DNA from: Flavobacterium proteolyticum
GTDB lineage: Bacteria > Bacteroidota > Bacteroidia > Flavobacteriales > Flavobacteriaceae
DNA length: 64,000 nt
Assembly (NCBI RefSeq): GCF_015223105.1
Contig: NZ_JADFTZ010000005.1
Span: forward strand, 124,001 to 188,000
Direction: 5' to 3'
This document shows positions 28,782 through 38,220 of the stretch, piece by piece. Under the pieces are notes generated by a model. The model searched no databases, was not told where the DNA came from, and saw only the letters and a program-made list of their open reading frames with translations. How positions within the stretch are numbered: position 1 is the stretch's first letter; every line of letters starts with the position of its first letter. The position numbers were made by a program, and so were the translations under genes.

Positions 28782-29753
28782 TTAATTTACTTTTGCTTTT
28801 TCCTTCGCTTGTTTCTTAAAATAACCTCTAAATAAGAAATTGTGTTTCAAAGCTTCTAAATCTTCATTCAACTTGATACTCGCTTTATTCAAATTGGTCA
28901 TGGTAGAATCAATTTGTTTTACCAATTTCGGATCATTTGAAAGGTAGTTTAAAGCGCCTTTTCCTTCTTTAACATTGGTAATGGTACCATTTAAATTAGT
29001 CACTACTTTATCAATTTCATTACTTGATTTCTCTAAATTGATTATAATTTTCTTCATTCTATTCGCCACAACCGTATCGTTTAATGTACCGATAACATTG
29101 TCTTTTCGATTTAATTCATTGATTAACTTATTCAAACTAGCCACTGATTCCGAAGTTCCTTTACTCGTAATTCGCAAATAATTCATCGTTTCTTGAAGAT
29201 TTTTCGACATTATCGTATCGCGAATTAACATTCCAACCGTTCCTTTTCCTTGTGTGATTTCTTGTGTGATTTTTAATAAATCAGCGGTTAACATGGCGGC
29301 ATTTTCATTCGTTACATTTAAGGTTTCTAACATCGCATCAGTTCCAATTCGGCTATAGGATTGAATCGTATCGCCATTTTTAACTTTTAGAGCTTCGCCT
29401 TTTCCAGGAATAATATTGATAATCATGTTGCCCACCAAACCATCCGAACTAATGGTAGCAATCGCATTTTTCTTGATGTGTTCCATAATTTTGTTATCAA
29501 TAATCATATGAACACTAATAGTCGTATCGTTAATCATTTCGATTTCTTTCACCGTACCAATATCAATTCCGGCATAACGAACATTATTTCCAGGTTGCAA
29601 TCCATTCACATTAACAAAAACAGCCTTCAAATGTGAGGTATTACCAAACATATTTTGCTTATTTCCAATAAAATAAATCGCAGCTAAGAAAACTAATGTT
29701 CCAATGATAACAAAGATTCCGAGTTGTATTTTTTGTGAATTTGATTTTTCCAT
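28782..29753 (-). CDS. MlaD family lipid-binding protein
   Basis: A periplasmic MCE-domain protein tethered by one N-terminal membrane helix (QLGIFVIIGTLVFLAAIYFIG). The MCE domain spans about 35-115 (LKAVFVNVNGLQPGNNVRYAGIDIG), followed by a long helical tail with Thr/Asn-rich segments like those forming the lipid tunnel in MCE hexamers. It works with the ATPase and permease genes just upstream to move phospholipids between membranes. In total 323 residues, longer than E. coli MlaD. Confidence 0.88.
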   Translation of the reverse strand: MEKSNSQKIQLGIFVIIGTLVFLAAIYFIGNKQNMFGNTSHLKAVFVNVNGLQPGNNVRYAGIDIGTVKEIEMINDTTISVHMIIDNKIMEHIKKNAIATISSDGLVGNMIINIIPGKGEALKVKNGDTIQSYSRIGTDAMLETLNVTNENAAMLTADLLKITQEITQGKGTVGMLIRDTIMSKNLQETMNYLRITSKGTSESVASLNKLINELNRKDNVIGTLNDTVVANRMKKIIINLEKSSNEIDKVVTNLNGTITNVKEGKGALNYLSNDPKLVKQIDSTMTNLNKASIKLNEDLEALKHNFLFRGYFKKQAKEKAKVN

Positions 29754-29761
29754 TGCTAAAA

Positions 29762-30508
29762 CTATTTAAAAAATGCTTGTACTTTCGGATCGGTTGAATT
29801 AGCTAATTCGTCAAACGATCCTTCTATATAATTCACTCCATCTATCAATAAAATCATGCGATTGGCAATAACTTTTGCACAATCCACATCATGTGTAATG
29901 ATAATCGATGAGGTGTTGTATTGTTTTTGTATCGAATTCATCAAAAGTACAATTTCTTTTGACGTAATCGGGTCTAAACCGGTTGTGGGTTCGTCGTATA
30001 AGATAATTTTGGGTTTTAAAATTAAGGTTCTGGCTAAAGCAATTCTACGTTTCATTCCGCCCGAAAGTTCGTTCGGCATCAAATCAATGGCATGGGCTAA
30101 ACCAACACTTTCTAAGGCTTCCATCACCAAAGGCGTAGTGTCTTCAATAACTCCAAATTTTTTCGTGTGACGACGCAATGGAAACTCTAAATTCTCACGA
30201 ACGGACATCGAATCGTACAAAGCGCTTCCTTGAAATAAAAATCCAATTTCGGTGCGTAATTCATCTAAATCTTCTTGTTCTAGGTTGTTGATTTCTTCAT
30301 TCATGACTAAAATCGAACCGCTATCAGGTTGTTCTAAGCCAATTACACATTTAATCATCACCGATTTTCCCGAGCCCGATTTTCCCATCACCACTAAATT
30401 CTCTCCTTCATAGAGTTCTAAATCGAAACCATTCAAAACCACATTGCTGCCAAATTGTTTGTGCAAATCTTTGATGGTGATAATCGCTTTTTTGGTTGGA
30501 GTTGTCAT
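29762..30508 (-). CDS. MlaF-type ABC transporter ATPase
   Basis: A 248-residue cytoplasmic ATPase for the MCE lipid transporter. Walker A GKSGSGKSVMIK, signature LSGGMKRRIALARTL, Walker B IILYDEPTTGLDP and switch His in ITHDVDC are all present. It lies 8 bases before mlaD and 2 bases after the permease, so the three genes form an operon in the order permease-ATPase-MCE. Confidence 0.92.
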   Translation of the reverse strand: MTTPTKKAIITIKDLHKQFGSNVVLNGFDLELYEGENLVVMGKSGSGKSVMIKCVIGLEQPDSGSILVMNEEINNLEQEDLDELRTEIGFLFQGSALYDSMSVRENLEFPLRRHTKKFGVIEDTTPLVMEALESVGLAHAIDLMPNELSGGMKRRIALARTLILKPKIILYDEPTTGLDPITSKEIVLLMNSIQKQYNTSSIIITHDVDCAKVIANRMILLIDGVNYIEGSFDELANSTDPKVQAFFK

Positions 30509-30510
30509 GG

Positions 30511-31296
30511 CTATAAATCGTAAAAAATGTTCGTTACAAAAACTGCTACAAAGTCAATAATAAAAAGCAACATCGAAGTATAAACTACAGCTGCATTTGC
30601 TGCTTTTCCTACGCCAGCCGTACCTTTTTTACAGTTGTATCCTTTGTAGCAACCCACTAAACCAATCGCAAACCCAAAAAAGAAGGTTTTGATGGTAGCC
30701 GGTACAATATCGCTGTATTCTAAAATATTAAAAACCTGATTGAAATATAACGTAAACGACACATTTCCTTTGATGTTTTCCACTAAAAACGAACCGTAAA
30801 TAGCAATAAAATCGCCTACGATTACGAGTAATGGCAACATCAACGTAGTCGCTAAAATTCTCGTAATGACTAAATATTTGAAGGGATTGGTTCCCGAAAC
30901 TTCCATCGCATCAATTTGCTCGGTTACTTTCATGGAACCTAATTCGGCACCAATACCTGAGCCAATTCTTCCAGCGCAAATTAAAGCGGTGATGATGGGA
31001 CCAATTTCTCGAATAATAGAAACACTCACCATAGACGCCATCCAAGAAACGGCACCAAATTCCTGCAACGTAGGTCGCGATTGCAAGGTAAAAACCAAAC
31101 CAATGATAAAACCCGTAACGCTAACTAACAACAAGGAGCGATTTCCAATATAAAAACACTGACGTAACAATTCTTTGAATTCGTAAGGAGGTTTCCAAAA
31201 TTCTTTGAAAAAACGCCCTGCAAAGTAGGAGAGTTCGCCCACTTCGATGAGGAAGTTTTGTAAAGCTTCAGTAAGATTGTCGAAATATTTTTTCAT
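30511..31296 (-). CDS. MlaE-type ABC transporter permease
   Basis: A 261-residue inner-membrane permease with five or six hydrophobic helices. The MlaE family core ISIIREIGPIITALICAGRIGSGIGAELGSMKVTEQIDAME matches residues conserved in the phospholipid-handling groove (read here as separate motifs IREIGPI, AGRIGSGIGAELG and EQIDAMEV). It is the first gene of the lipid transport operon. A terminator and a small-peptide gene lie upstream. Confidence 0.92.
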   Translation of the reverse strand: MKKYFDNLTEALQNFLIEVGELSYFAGRFFKEFWKPPYEFKELLRQCFYIGNRSLLLVSVTGFIIGLVFTLQSRPTLQEFGAVSWMASMVSVSIIREIGPIITALICAGRIGSGIGAELGSMKVTEQIDAMEVSGTNPFKYLVITRILATTLMLPLLVIVGDFIAIYGSFLVENIKGNVSFTLYFNQVFNILEYSDIVPATIKTFFFGFAIGLVGCYKGYNCKKGTAGVGKAANAAVVYTSMLLFIIDFVAVFVTNIFYDL

Positions 31297-31369
31297 GAAG
31301 CATCTTAATTACAATCAAATATAGTGATTTTTAGTCAGATAAAATAGGATGTTTGTAAGAGTTGTAGTA

Positions 31370-31401
31370 AAAAATCCGACTTGTGGTGGAGTCGGATTTT
31401 T
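31370..31401. terminator. Intrinsic terminator in the 31.3-31.6 kb gap
   Basis: A 12-bp perfect stem (AAAAATCCGACT) with an eight-base loop and A/T runs on both sides. It lies 33 bases behind the 46-codon membrane peptide gene and probably ends its transcript. It also separates it from the lipid transport operon. Confidence 0.82.
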
Positions 31402-31434
31402 GTTTGTTATTCGTGTAGGAGTGATGCAATCAGG

Positions 31435-31575
31435 TTAATCAGGTTTGTTATTAATATTATCTTGTTCTTTATTCTGATTGTATTTTTCAATGTCACGTTT
31501 TGCTTTATTCCCGTATTTACGAGAATAATAGGCTCCAATTAAAACTACGATAAGAAATAAAATTTGTTGTGTCAT
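31435..31575 (-). CDS. 46-residue single-pass membrane peptide
   Basis: An ATG frame of 46 codons occupies the otherwise empty gap between the MlaE-like gene and the TIR gene. The product starts MTQQILFLIVVLIGAYYSRK, one hydrophobic helix followed by a basic stretch (KYGNKAKRD) and a polar Asn/Gln/Glu-rich tail, which predicts N-out or N-in insertion with a cytoplasmic charged tail. A terminator follows 33 bases downstream. Coding nature is inferred from composition and placement; no family recognised. Confidence 0.6.
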   Translation of the reverse strand: MTQQILFLIVVLIGAYYSRKYGNKAKRDIEKYNQNKEQDNINNKPD

Positions 31576-31608
31576 TGTAGTGATTCTTTGAATTTCATGT
31601 TATCATTC

Positions 31609-32550
31609 TTAAAATGGTAAATCATCATAGTCTTGAACTTTTACTTTTTCAAATGATTTTAGACTTAAACCTTCAAGCTCATATTTCCATGCTATTTCGT
31701 TAAATGGATTTAAAAATTTTATTTGTTTAAGATTTTCGTTTTCAATTATTTTTTCTTGTAAATATTCAATTTTTTCTTTTGGTAAATCTTTAATTTTTTT
31801 AAGTGCATTTAATCTTTCAATTCCTTGGCTAGCTGTGTTTGAAAGTAGAATTAATTCCACAAGAGTATTTAAATATTTTGATTTTGTTTTTTCGTTTCTT
31901 GATATAATTTCAAATATTCCTTCTGCTACTTGTCCTATGTTTTTTCCAATTGCTTGAAATCCTTGATATTTTCCAATAAATCCATAGGGATCAAGCCCTT
32001 TGCGTATAGGTATAATCAATACATTTCTACCAACTGCAACCCCCACTTCTTGGTCGGTCCAGTTACTCTCTTTAAAACCTTCCATTAATACTGCACAAAA
32101 AGCATCCATTGTGAATAGTCCTTTTTCGATTTCGCTTTGCCATTCCTTTGTTGGTTCAATATCTTCGTGAGCAACAAATGATGAAATTCCATATTTTTCA
32201 AGTTCTGTCTTTAAAATTGCAATTGTTGCTTTAAAACTTGCTAGGTGACTAATAAAAAGTTTAAAATGTCCTGGTTTCCAGAATGTAGCTTCACTTTCTT
32301 TTACTAAATTAGAATTTAAATAATTAGTTTCATGTTCAATTCCTAATTCGGTAGCAATTTCTAATATGATTTCATCTTGTACTTTTGGCAAAACCTCTCT
32401 TACATAAACGTATTTACTATTATAACTTGGTTGATGATTGGTAGGTATTCCGTAACTTTCAAAATAACTATCAATTTCACTGAATTTCATTCTCTCTTGA
32501 AGTTCTCTACCAATTTTATCGATTAATTCTATTTTTTGTAATTTTTTCAT
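31609..32550 (-). CDS. TIR domain protein, possible NAD-consuming immune effector
   Basis: A 313-residue cytoplasmic protein. Residues 1-90 are charged and helical with no recognised domain. Residues about 95-215 form a TIR domain: FKLFISHLASFKATI (strand A), GISSFVAHEDIEPTKEW (BB loop region), AFCAVLMEGFKESNWTDQEVG with Glu168 at the position of the catalytic Glu of NAD-cleaving TIR enzymes. The last 100 residues are helical. The gene stands alone between core genes, with its own flanks. A role in phage defence is a guess from the family; no partner gene such as ThsA is adjacent. Confidence 0.75.
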   Translation of the reverse strand: MKKLQKIELIDKIGRELQERMKFSEIDSYFESYGIPTNHQPSYNSKYVYVREVLPKVQDEIILEIATELGIEHETNYLNSNLVKESEATFWKPGHFKLFISHLASFKATIAILKTELEKYGISSFVAHEDIEPTKEWQSEIEKGLFTMDAFCAVLMEGFKESNWTDQEVGVAVGRNVLIIPIRKGLDPYGFIGKYQGFQAIGKNIGQVAEGIFEIISRNEKTKSKYLNTLVELILLSNTASQGIERLNALKKIKDLPKEKIEYLQEKIIENENLKQIKFLNPFNEIAWKYELEGLSLKSFEKVKVQDYDDLPF

Positions 32551-32683
32551 ATAATTTATTCAAACATGTAGATGTTTATAAGTGTTAAATGCAAATTTTG
32601 TCTATTTATCAAGATAATTTATAAACACTTTAGTTTCTCAAATATAATCAATTTTTCCTACAAACCCTTTCCAAGTTATCAAC

Positions 32684-32717
32684 AAAAAAATCCGACCTGC
32701 TTTCACAAATCGGATTT
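32684..32717 (-). terminator. Intrinsic terminator after lpd
   Basis: On the minus strand an 8-bp stem (AAATCCGA and its complement, 12-base loop) is followed by a T run of seven. It lies about 40 bases beyond the lpd stop codon. Confidence 0.65.
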
Positions 32718-32755
32718 CTCTATATACTTTGTACTTTTACCTTTGTACTTTTTAC

Positions 32756-34144
32756 TTATAAGTGAATTACTTCACCGTAAGCATCAGCTACAGCCTCCAT
32801 AACAGCTTCACTCATGGTTGGGTGAGGGTGAACTGCTTTTAAGATTTCGTGTCCTGTTGTTTCTAATTTACGGGCTACAACTGCTTCAGCAATCATATCG
32901 GTTACTCCGGCACCAATCATGTGGCAACCTAACCATTCGCCGTATTTAGCATCGAAAATTACTTTTACAAATCCATCTGGAGTTCCAGCTGCTTTTGCTT
33001 TTCCTGAAGCTGAGAATGGGAATTTACCAATTTTCAATTCGTATCCTTTTTCTTTCGCTTGTTTTTCAGTCATACCCACAGAAGCAATTTCTGGAGTAGC
33101 ATACGTACAACCTGGGATATTTCCGTAATCTAATGGCTCAACATGTAAACCAGCAATTTTCTCCACACATAAAATACCTTCAGCAGAAGCCACGTGCGCT
33201 AAAGCTTGTCCTGGCGTTACATCACCAATTGCGTAGTAACCTGGAACGTTTGTTTGGTAATAAGCGTTAACTAAGATTTTATCTCTATCGGTAGCAATAC
33301 CCGTTTCTTCTAATCCAATGTTTTCGATGTTGGTTTTAATTCCAACTGCTGATAATAAGATATCTGCTTCTAAAACTTCTTCTCCTTTTGCAGTTTTAAC
33401 GAATGCTTTTACCCCGTTTCCAGAAGTATCAATTCGTTCAACAGAAGAATTCGTCATTACGTTGATTCCTGCTTTTTTCAACGAACGCTCAAATTGTTTT
33501 GAGATGTCTTCGTCTTCTACTGGAACTACGTTTGGCATGAATTCTACAATCGTAACTTCAGTTCCCATTGCGTTATAGAAATGAGCAAACTCAACTCCAA
33601 TCGCACCAGAACCCACAACAATCATTTTCTTTGGTTGCTCAGGTAATGTCATTGCTTGGCGGTAACCTATTACTTTTTTACCATCTTGTGGTAAGTTTGG
33701 TAATTCGCGAGAACGTGCTCCTGTTGCAATGATGATATGATCTGCTGAATATTCAGTAACTTTTCCGTCAGCAGCAGTAACGTCTACTTTTTTACCTGGT
33801 TTTACTTTTCCAAAACCATCAATAACGTCGATTTTATTTTTCTTCATTAAGAATTGAACTCCTTTGCTCATTCCTTCTGCTACATCACGAGAACGTTTTA
33901 CAACAGCAGAAAAATCTTTGTCGAATTCTTTAACGGTTAATCCGTAATCTGAAGCATGTTTTAGGTAATCAAAAACTTGAGCCGATTTTAATAATGCTTT
34001 CGTTGGAATACAACCCCAATTCAAACAAATTCCACCCAAATTTTCTTTTTCGATAACGGCTACTTTGAAGCCTAATTGTGATGCTCTAATAGCAGTTACA
34101 TAACCACCAGGACCACTTCCTAAAACTATGATATCGTATTTCAT
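32756..34144 (-). CDS. lpd: Dihydrolipoyl dehydrogenase
   Basis: The E3 flavoenzyme reoxidises dihydrolipoamide of 2-oxoacid dehydrogenase complexes with NAD+. The 462-residue protein has the FAD-binding GSGPGGYVTAIRA, redox cysteines Cys40 and Cys45 in GGICLNWGCIPTK, NAD-binding VVGSGAIGVEFAHFY, and the C-terminal active-site His in AVHPHPTMSEAV. It is probably shared by several complexes, including the fused E1 encoded at 3.5 kb. Confidence 0.95.
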   Translation of the reverse strand: MKYDIIVLGSGPGGYVTAIRASQLGFKVAVIEKENLGGICLNWGCIPTKALLKSAQVFDYLKHASDYGLTVKEFDKDFSAVVKRSRDVAEGMSKGVQFLMKKNKIDVIDGFGKVKPGKKVDVTAADGKVTEYSADHIIIATGARSRELPNLPQDGKKVIGYRQAMTLPEQPKKMIVVGSGAIGVEFAHFYNAMGTEVTIVEFMPNVVPVEDEDISKQFERSLKKAGINVMTNSSVERIDTSGNGVKAFVKTAKGEEVLEADILLSAVGIKTNIENIGLEETGIATDRDKILVNAYYQTNVPGYYAIGDVTPGQALAHVASAEGILCVEKIAGLHVEPLDYGNIPGCTYATPEIASVGMTEKQAKEKGYELKIGKFPFSASGKAKAAGTPDGFVKVIFDAKYGEWLGCHMIGAGVTDMIAEAVVARKLETTGHEILKAVHPHPTMSEAVMEAVADAYGEVIHL

Positions 34145-34202
34145 TTTTAAAAGTATTTCAGTTTTATTTATAAGTTGCGAATTTAAGGAATTATTTTAAA
34201 AG

Positions 34203-34371
34203 TTTAAACGCAAAGTTCGCAAAGTTTTACGCAAAGAAACGCAGAGGAAATCTTAACCACAAAGCACACAAAGAAAGCACAAGGAGCACAAAAAAATCAG
34301 CGATTATCCGTTCAATCTGTGTTATCCGCGTTCTAAAACTGAACACTAATCGCTGAATACTGAACACTACA
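34203..34371. repeat. Composite of dispersed intergenic repeats
   Basis: Two repeat types lie side by side between lpd and the exporter gene. The left part has degenerate CGCAAAG/CACAAAG-type units. From about 34291 a roughly 47-bp segment containing AATCTGTGTTATCCGCGTTC recurs at 41.0 kb in the same orientation with the 20-bp core identical. A GAACACT-type near-repeat follows. No coding sequence is seen. Confidence 0.7.
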
Positions 34372-36123
34372 CTATTCAACCTCCACAGCAAATTGAGAAT
34401 CGTACAATTTCTTATAATAACCATTTGGCTTATTCACCAATTCGCTATGTTTTCCGAATTCTACGATTTGCCCTTTATCCATAACGATGATTTTACTCGC
34501 GTTGATAACGGTTGCTAATCGGTGGGCGATTACGATAGAAGTTCTATCTTTAGTGATAGTTTCTGTAGCTTTTTGAATCAATTCTTCCGAATGCGTATCG
34601 ATAGAAGATGTTGCTTCATCTAAAATTAGAATACTTGGATTACTCACATACGCTCTCAAAAAGGCAATCAATTGGCGTTGGCCCGAAGAAAGCATCACAC
34701 CACGTTCTTTTACGTTGTAATCGTAGCCTTCTGGTAAAGACATGATGAAATCGTGCACACCAATTTTCTTAGCGGCTGTGATTACATCATCTCTAGTAAT
34801 TGCGTCGTTATGAAGTGTAATATTGTTGTAAATGGTATCAGCAAATAAGAATACATCTTGCAACACAATAGCAATTTGCTTGCGAAGACTTTCTAATTTA
34901 TAGTTTTTAATATTCTGATTATCAATAGTGATTTCGCCCGAATCAATTTCGTAAAAACGATTCAATAAATTGATGATGGTCGATTTCCCAGCACCTGTAC
35001 TTCCCACAATAGCAATAGTTTCACCGGGTTGGACTTCTAAATTAATGCCTTTTAAAACTTCTTCGTTTTTGATATAACTAAAACGAACGTCTTTCAATTG
35101 AATTAAACCTTTAAAATGCGTCGCTTCAACCGTTCCATTATCTTGAACGTTTTCTTCTTTTTCTAAAATTTCAAAAACTCTATCTGCAGCGATAATTCCC
35201 ATCTGCATCACGTTGAATTTATCTGCAATTTGACGTAATGGATTGAATAACATATTGATTAACATAGTGTAAGCAAACAAATCTCCCACAGTAGTTAATG
35301 TGTCACCATTAATGATGGAAATTCCGGCGTAATATACTATCGCACCAAGAGTTAATGATGAAACGATATCGGCAATAGGGAAGAAGATGGAGTTGTACAA
35401 AATGTTTTTCAACCAAGCTACATTGTGTTTTTGGTTGATTTCTTTGAACTTCTCTAATTCAATTGCTTCTCTGTTGAATAATTGTACGATTTTCATTCCT
35501 GTTAATCGCTCTTGAACAAAAGTGTTTAGGTTGGCTACTTCGTTTCGAACTTCGTTAAATGCGACTTTCATTTTCTTTTGGAAAACATCGGTAGCGTAAA
35601 TTAAAACAGGCATTGCAGCTAATACGATTAATGATAATTTCCAGTTCATGAAAAACATAATACCTAAAATCACTATCATTTTCAGTACATCACTCACAAT
35701 CATAAACAATCCTTGACTGAAAATACTAGCAATCGATTCGATATCCGAAACCGAACGCGTTACTAATTTCCCAACAGGTTCATTATCAAAATACTTCATT
35801 TTAAACGAAGTAATGTGATGGAATAATTTATCGCGAATATCTTTAATAATGTCTTGTCCGAGCCAGTTTGCCCAATACGTAAAGTAAAATTGCGCCAATA
35901 CTTCTAATAAAAGCACCACCGCCATTAAAACTACGTATAAAAGTAATCCGTGTTTGTCTTCGGGTTTGATGTATTCGTCAACCGTTTGTTTCAATAAATA
36001 CGGACGCGCTGCAGCGAAAATAGAAAGTAAGATAGCCCAAACGATTACCCAATTGAACCTTTTTTGGTAAGGCTTCGCATAGTGCAATACTTTTTTTAGT
36101 GAATTGGATTTGATGAGCTTCAT
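34372..36123 (-). CDS. MsbA-like ABC exporter (fused permease and ATPase)
   Basis: A 583-residue half-transporter that acts as a dimer in the inner membrane. Six transmembrane helices span about 25-310 with the coupling segment MKYFDNEPVGKLVTRSVSDI. The ATPase has Walker A GSTGAGKST at 374-382, signature LSSGQRQLIAFLRA and Walker B ILILDEATSSID. Similar proteins export lipids or drugs, and substrate cannot be assigned. It follows truA by 39 bases on the same strand. Confidence 0.88.
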   Translation of the reverse strand: MKLIKSNSLKKVLHYAKPYQKRFNWVIVWAILLSIFAAARPYLLKQTVDEYIKPEDKHGLLLYVVLMAVVLLLEVLAQFYFTYWANWLGQDIIKDIRDKLFHHITSFKMKYFDNEPVGKLVTRSVSDIESIASIFSQGLFMIVSDVLKMIVILGIMFFMNWKLSLIVLAAMPVLIYATDVFQKKMKVAFNEVRNEVANLNTFVQERLTGMKIVQLFNREAIELEKFKEINQKHNVAWLKNILYNSIFFPIADIVSSLTLGAIVYYAGISIINGDTLTTVGDLFAYTMLINMLFNPLRQIADKFNVMQMGIIAADRVFEILEKEENVQDNGTVEATHFKGLIQLKDVRFSYIKNEEVLKGINLEVQPGETIAIVGSTGAGKSTIINLLNRFYEIDSGEITIDNQNIKNYKLESLRKQIAIVLQDVFLFADTIYNNITLHNDAITRDDVITAAKKIGVHDFIMSLPEGYDYNVKERGVMLSSGQRQLIAFLRAYVSNPSILILDEATSSIDTHSEELIQKATETITKDRTSIVIAHRLATVINASKIIVMDKGQIVEFGKHSELVNKPNGYYKKLYDSQFAVEVE

Positions 36124-36162
36124 TTATCTATTTTCTATATTCTTTGTTCTATTTTCTAAAAT

Positions 36163-36939
36163 CTATTTTCTGTCTTCAATATAAGGATATCTAACATTCA
36201 CCAAATACAATCCGTGTGCTGGAACTGAAAATCCGGCTTTTCCTCTGTTTTTACTTTCGATAATCGTTCTTAAATCAGCGACTTCAATTTTTCCTAAACC
36301 AATGTTTACCATAGTTCCTACAATCGCTCTCACCATATTGCGTAAAAATCGATCAGCAGTGATGGTAAAGATAAGCTGATTTCCCGATTGTTTCCAATTC
36401 GCTTCCGAAATTTTACAATTAAAGGTATTCACATCGGTATGCACTTTAGAAAAACACTCAAAATCAATGTATTCAAATAAAATTTTACACGCTTCATTCA
36501 TTTTGTCCAAATCCAAACGATGCGAATGGTACCAACTTCCATCGGTAATAAACGCATCTTTAAACGCGTGGATGTAATATTCGTAAGTTCTAGAAGTTGC
36601 ATCAAAACGCGCATGAGCATCATCTGCCACTTTAAAAAGACGATACACTACAATCGACTGCGGTAAAAACGAATTCAATTTGTGTGTCCAATAGTCGGAA
36701 TCCAATTCCAATTTGGTTTCAAAATGCGCAAACATTTGCTTGGCATGTACACCTGAATCGGTTCTTCCGGCACCTACGATGGCGATAGTTTCTCTGAAAA
36801 GGGTAGAAAGCGCCTTTTCCAAAGTTTCCTGTACCGAAGTGGCGTCAGGCTGACTCTGAAATCCGTGGAAGTTTTTTCCGTTGTAGGCAAATTCTATGAA
36901 ATATCTCAAAATTGGGTGTTCGGTTTTCTTAAATAGCAT
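36163..36939 (-). CDS. truA: tRNA pseudouridine(38-40) synthase
   Basis: TruA converts uridines 38-40 in the anticodon stem of many tRNAs to pseudouridine. The 258-residue protein has RYFIEFAYNGKNFHGFQSQP near its start, the catalytic Asp61 in GAGRTDSGVHA, and the C-terminal RFLRNMVRAIVGTMVNIGLGK. It lies upstream of, and probably with, the exporter gene; the metallophosphoesterase gene diverges from it. Confidence 0.94.
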   Translation of the reverse strand: MLFKKTEHPILRYFIEFAYNGKNFHGFQSQPDATSVQETLEKALSTLFRETIAIVGAGRTDSGVHAKQMFAHFETKLELDSDYWTHKLNSFLPQSIVVYRLFKVADDAHARFDATSRTYEYYIHAFKDAFITDGSWYHSHRLDLDKMNEACKILFEYIDFECFSKVHTDVNTFNCKISEANWKQSGNQLIFTITADRFLRNMVRAIVGTMVNIGLGKIEVADLRTIIESKNRGKAGFSVPAHGLYLVNVRYPYIEDRK

Positions 36940-37006
36940 GCAAATTTACGAAATTCAAAAGTAAAGTTCCTTTCAAATTGTGATAATAAAAACTTAATTT
37001 TGTCTT

Positions 37007-37501
37007 ATGAAGAAAATTCTCTTGTTATCCGACACGCACAGTCACATTGATGACGCCATTTTGAAATACGTCAACCAAGCCGATGAAGTTTGGCACGCAG
37101 GCGATATTGGAAATTTAGAAGTCACAGATACGATTAAAAAATTAAAACCACTTCGTGCCGTTTATGGCAACATCGACGATGAAAAAGCACGTTTAGAATT
37201 CCCATTAAACAATCGTTTTTTCTGTGAAGGAGTTGATGTTTGGATTACCCATATTGGCGGTTATCCTGATAAATATAATCAGGCAATTCGAGCTGAAATC
37301 ACAAAAAATCCTCCTAAATTATTCATTTGTGGTCATTCGCATATTCTAAAAGTGCAATTCGACAAGAAGTTGAATTTATTACATATGAATCCTGGCGCAT
37401 GTGGAAAATATGGTTTTCACCAAGTACGAACGATGTTGCGTTTTGAAATTGATGGTGATAAAATCCAGAGTTTGGAGGTGATTGAACTAGGGAAGAAATA
37501 A
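37007..37501 (+). CDS. YfcE/MJ0936-type metallophosphoesterase
   Basis: A 164-residue phosphodiesterase of the calcineurin-like fold. Metal-binding motifs appear in order: LLSDTHSHID, WHAGDIGN, VYGNIDDE, THIGGYP and FICGHSHILKV. Members hydrolyse model phosphodiesters, but natural substrates are poorly known. It is transcribed divergently from truA and ends at a bidirectional terminator. Confidence 0.9.
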   Translation: MKKILLLSDTHSHIDDAILKYVNQADEVWHAGDIGNLEVTDTIKKLKPLRAVYGNIDDEKARLEFPLNNRFFCEGVDVWITHIGGYPDKYNQAIRAEITKNPPKLFICGHSHILKVQFDKKLNLLHMNPGACGKYGFHQVRTMLRFEIDGDKIQSLEVIELGKK

Positions 37502-37561
37502 TTCTTAAACTTCAATATTCGTTGTTCCAAGTTCGTTATTCATCTGTTCTTTTCTAAAACA

Positions 37562-37593
37562 AAAAAATCCGAAACTTTCGCTTCGGATTTTTT
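37562..37593. terminator. Bidirectional intrinsic terminator
   Basis: A 12-bp perfect stem (AAAAAATCCGAA) with an eight-base loop and T runs both ways, between the phosphoesterase and DUF4293 genes. Confidence 0.88.
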
Positions 37594-37622
37594 CTTCGCA
37601 CTAATAAACTAAGATGATAGGT

Positions 37623-38033
37623 TTATCGTAATCGATCAACAGATTTTACGAGATCTTCGTCCTTTTTAATTGCCTTGTTGGCCAAGACTAATAAAACGAT
37701 AGAAATTGCAGGAAGAAACATCCCAATACCCTTCTCTGAAACTATAGTTTCTCCGGATAAGTTTAGCGAGCGATACACAAAAAATCCTAGTAAAATAAAG
37801 TTAAATATCATGTTCAATCTGTTTAACACAAATTGATGTTGTCTCTTTTTAAAATTGATAATACTAAAAACCGCTAGTAAAGCTGAAACCACGAAAAAAA
37901 TGATGTACAATAAAGAAGAAGTAAAAAACACTTCTTTTTTATCTGTAGTTGTCCATAAAGAAAATACAAATGGCAAAGCGCCCATCGCAATAGCGCTGAT
38001 AGCCATATAAACCGTTTGAATTCTTTGTATCAT
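37623..38033 (-). CDS. DUF4293 membrane protein
   Basis: A 136-residue protein starting MIQRIQTVYMAISAIAMG, with four hydrophobic helices and a short charged end (DEDLVKSVDRLR). It matches the DUF4293 family of Bacteroidota, which is typically found divergent from rho as here. Function unknown. An upstream extension to 38075 has no family character and is left out. Confidence 0.8.
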   Translation of the reverse strand: MIQRIQTVYMAISAIAMGALPFVFSLWTTTDKKEVFFTSSLLYIIFFVVSALLAVFSIINFKKRQHQFVLNRLNMIFNFILLGFFVYRSLNLSGETIVSEKGIGMFLPAISIVLLVLANKAIKKDEDLVKSVDRLR

Positions 38034-38220
38034 TTTTGTATTGATTTGTTGAGCAAAAATAGTATTTCTTTTCAATTAAAACTATTGTTATATTCAAATT
38101 TATTCGTATTATTGCAATGTATTAGTCGTAAGTACTTCATTCTGCGACACCTTACACCTCAAAAAAAATCTATCATTTTTTTGTTTTAACCCTATCAACA
38201 ATTTTATTCAACTTATATCC

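Noticed and set aside
31609..32550. Thoeris or CBASS defence system
   Set aside because: Only the TIR gene is present; no ThsA, cyclase or other partner in neighbouring genes.
34145..34371. Non-coding RNA gene between lpd and the exporter
   Set aside because: The segment is explained by short repeats; no clear promoter-terminator pair was seen.
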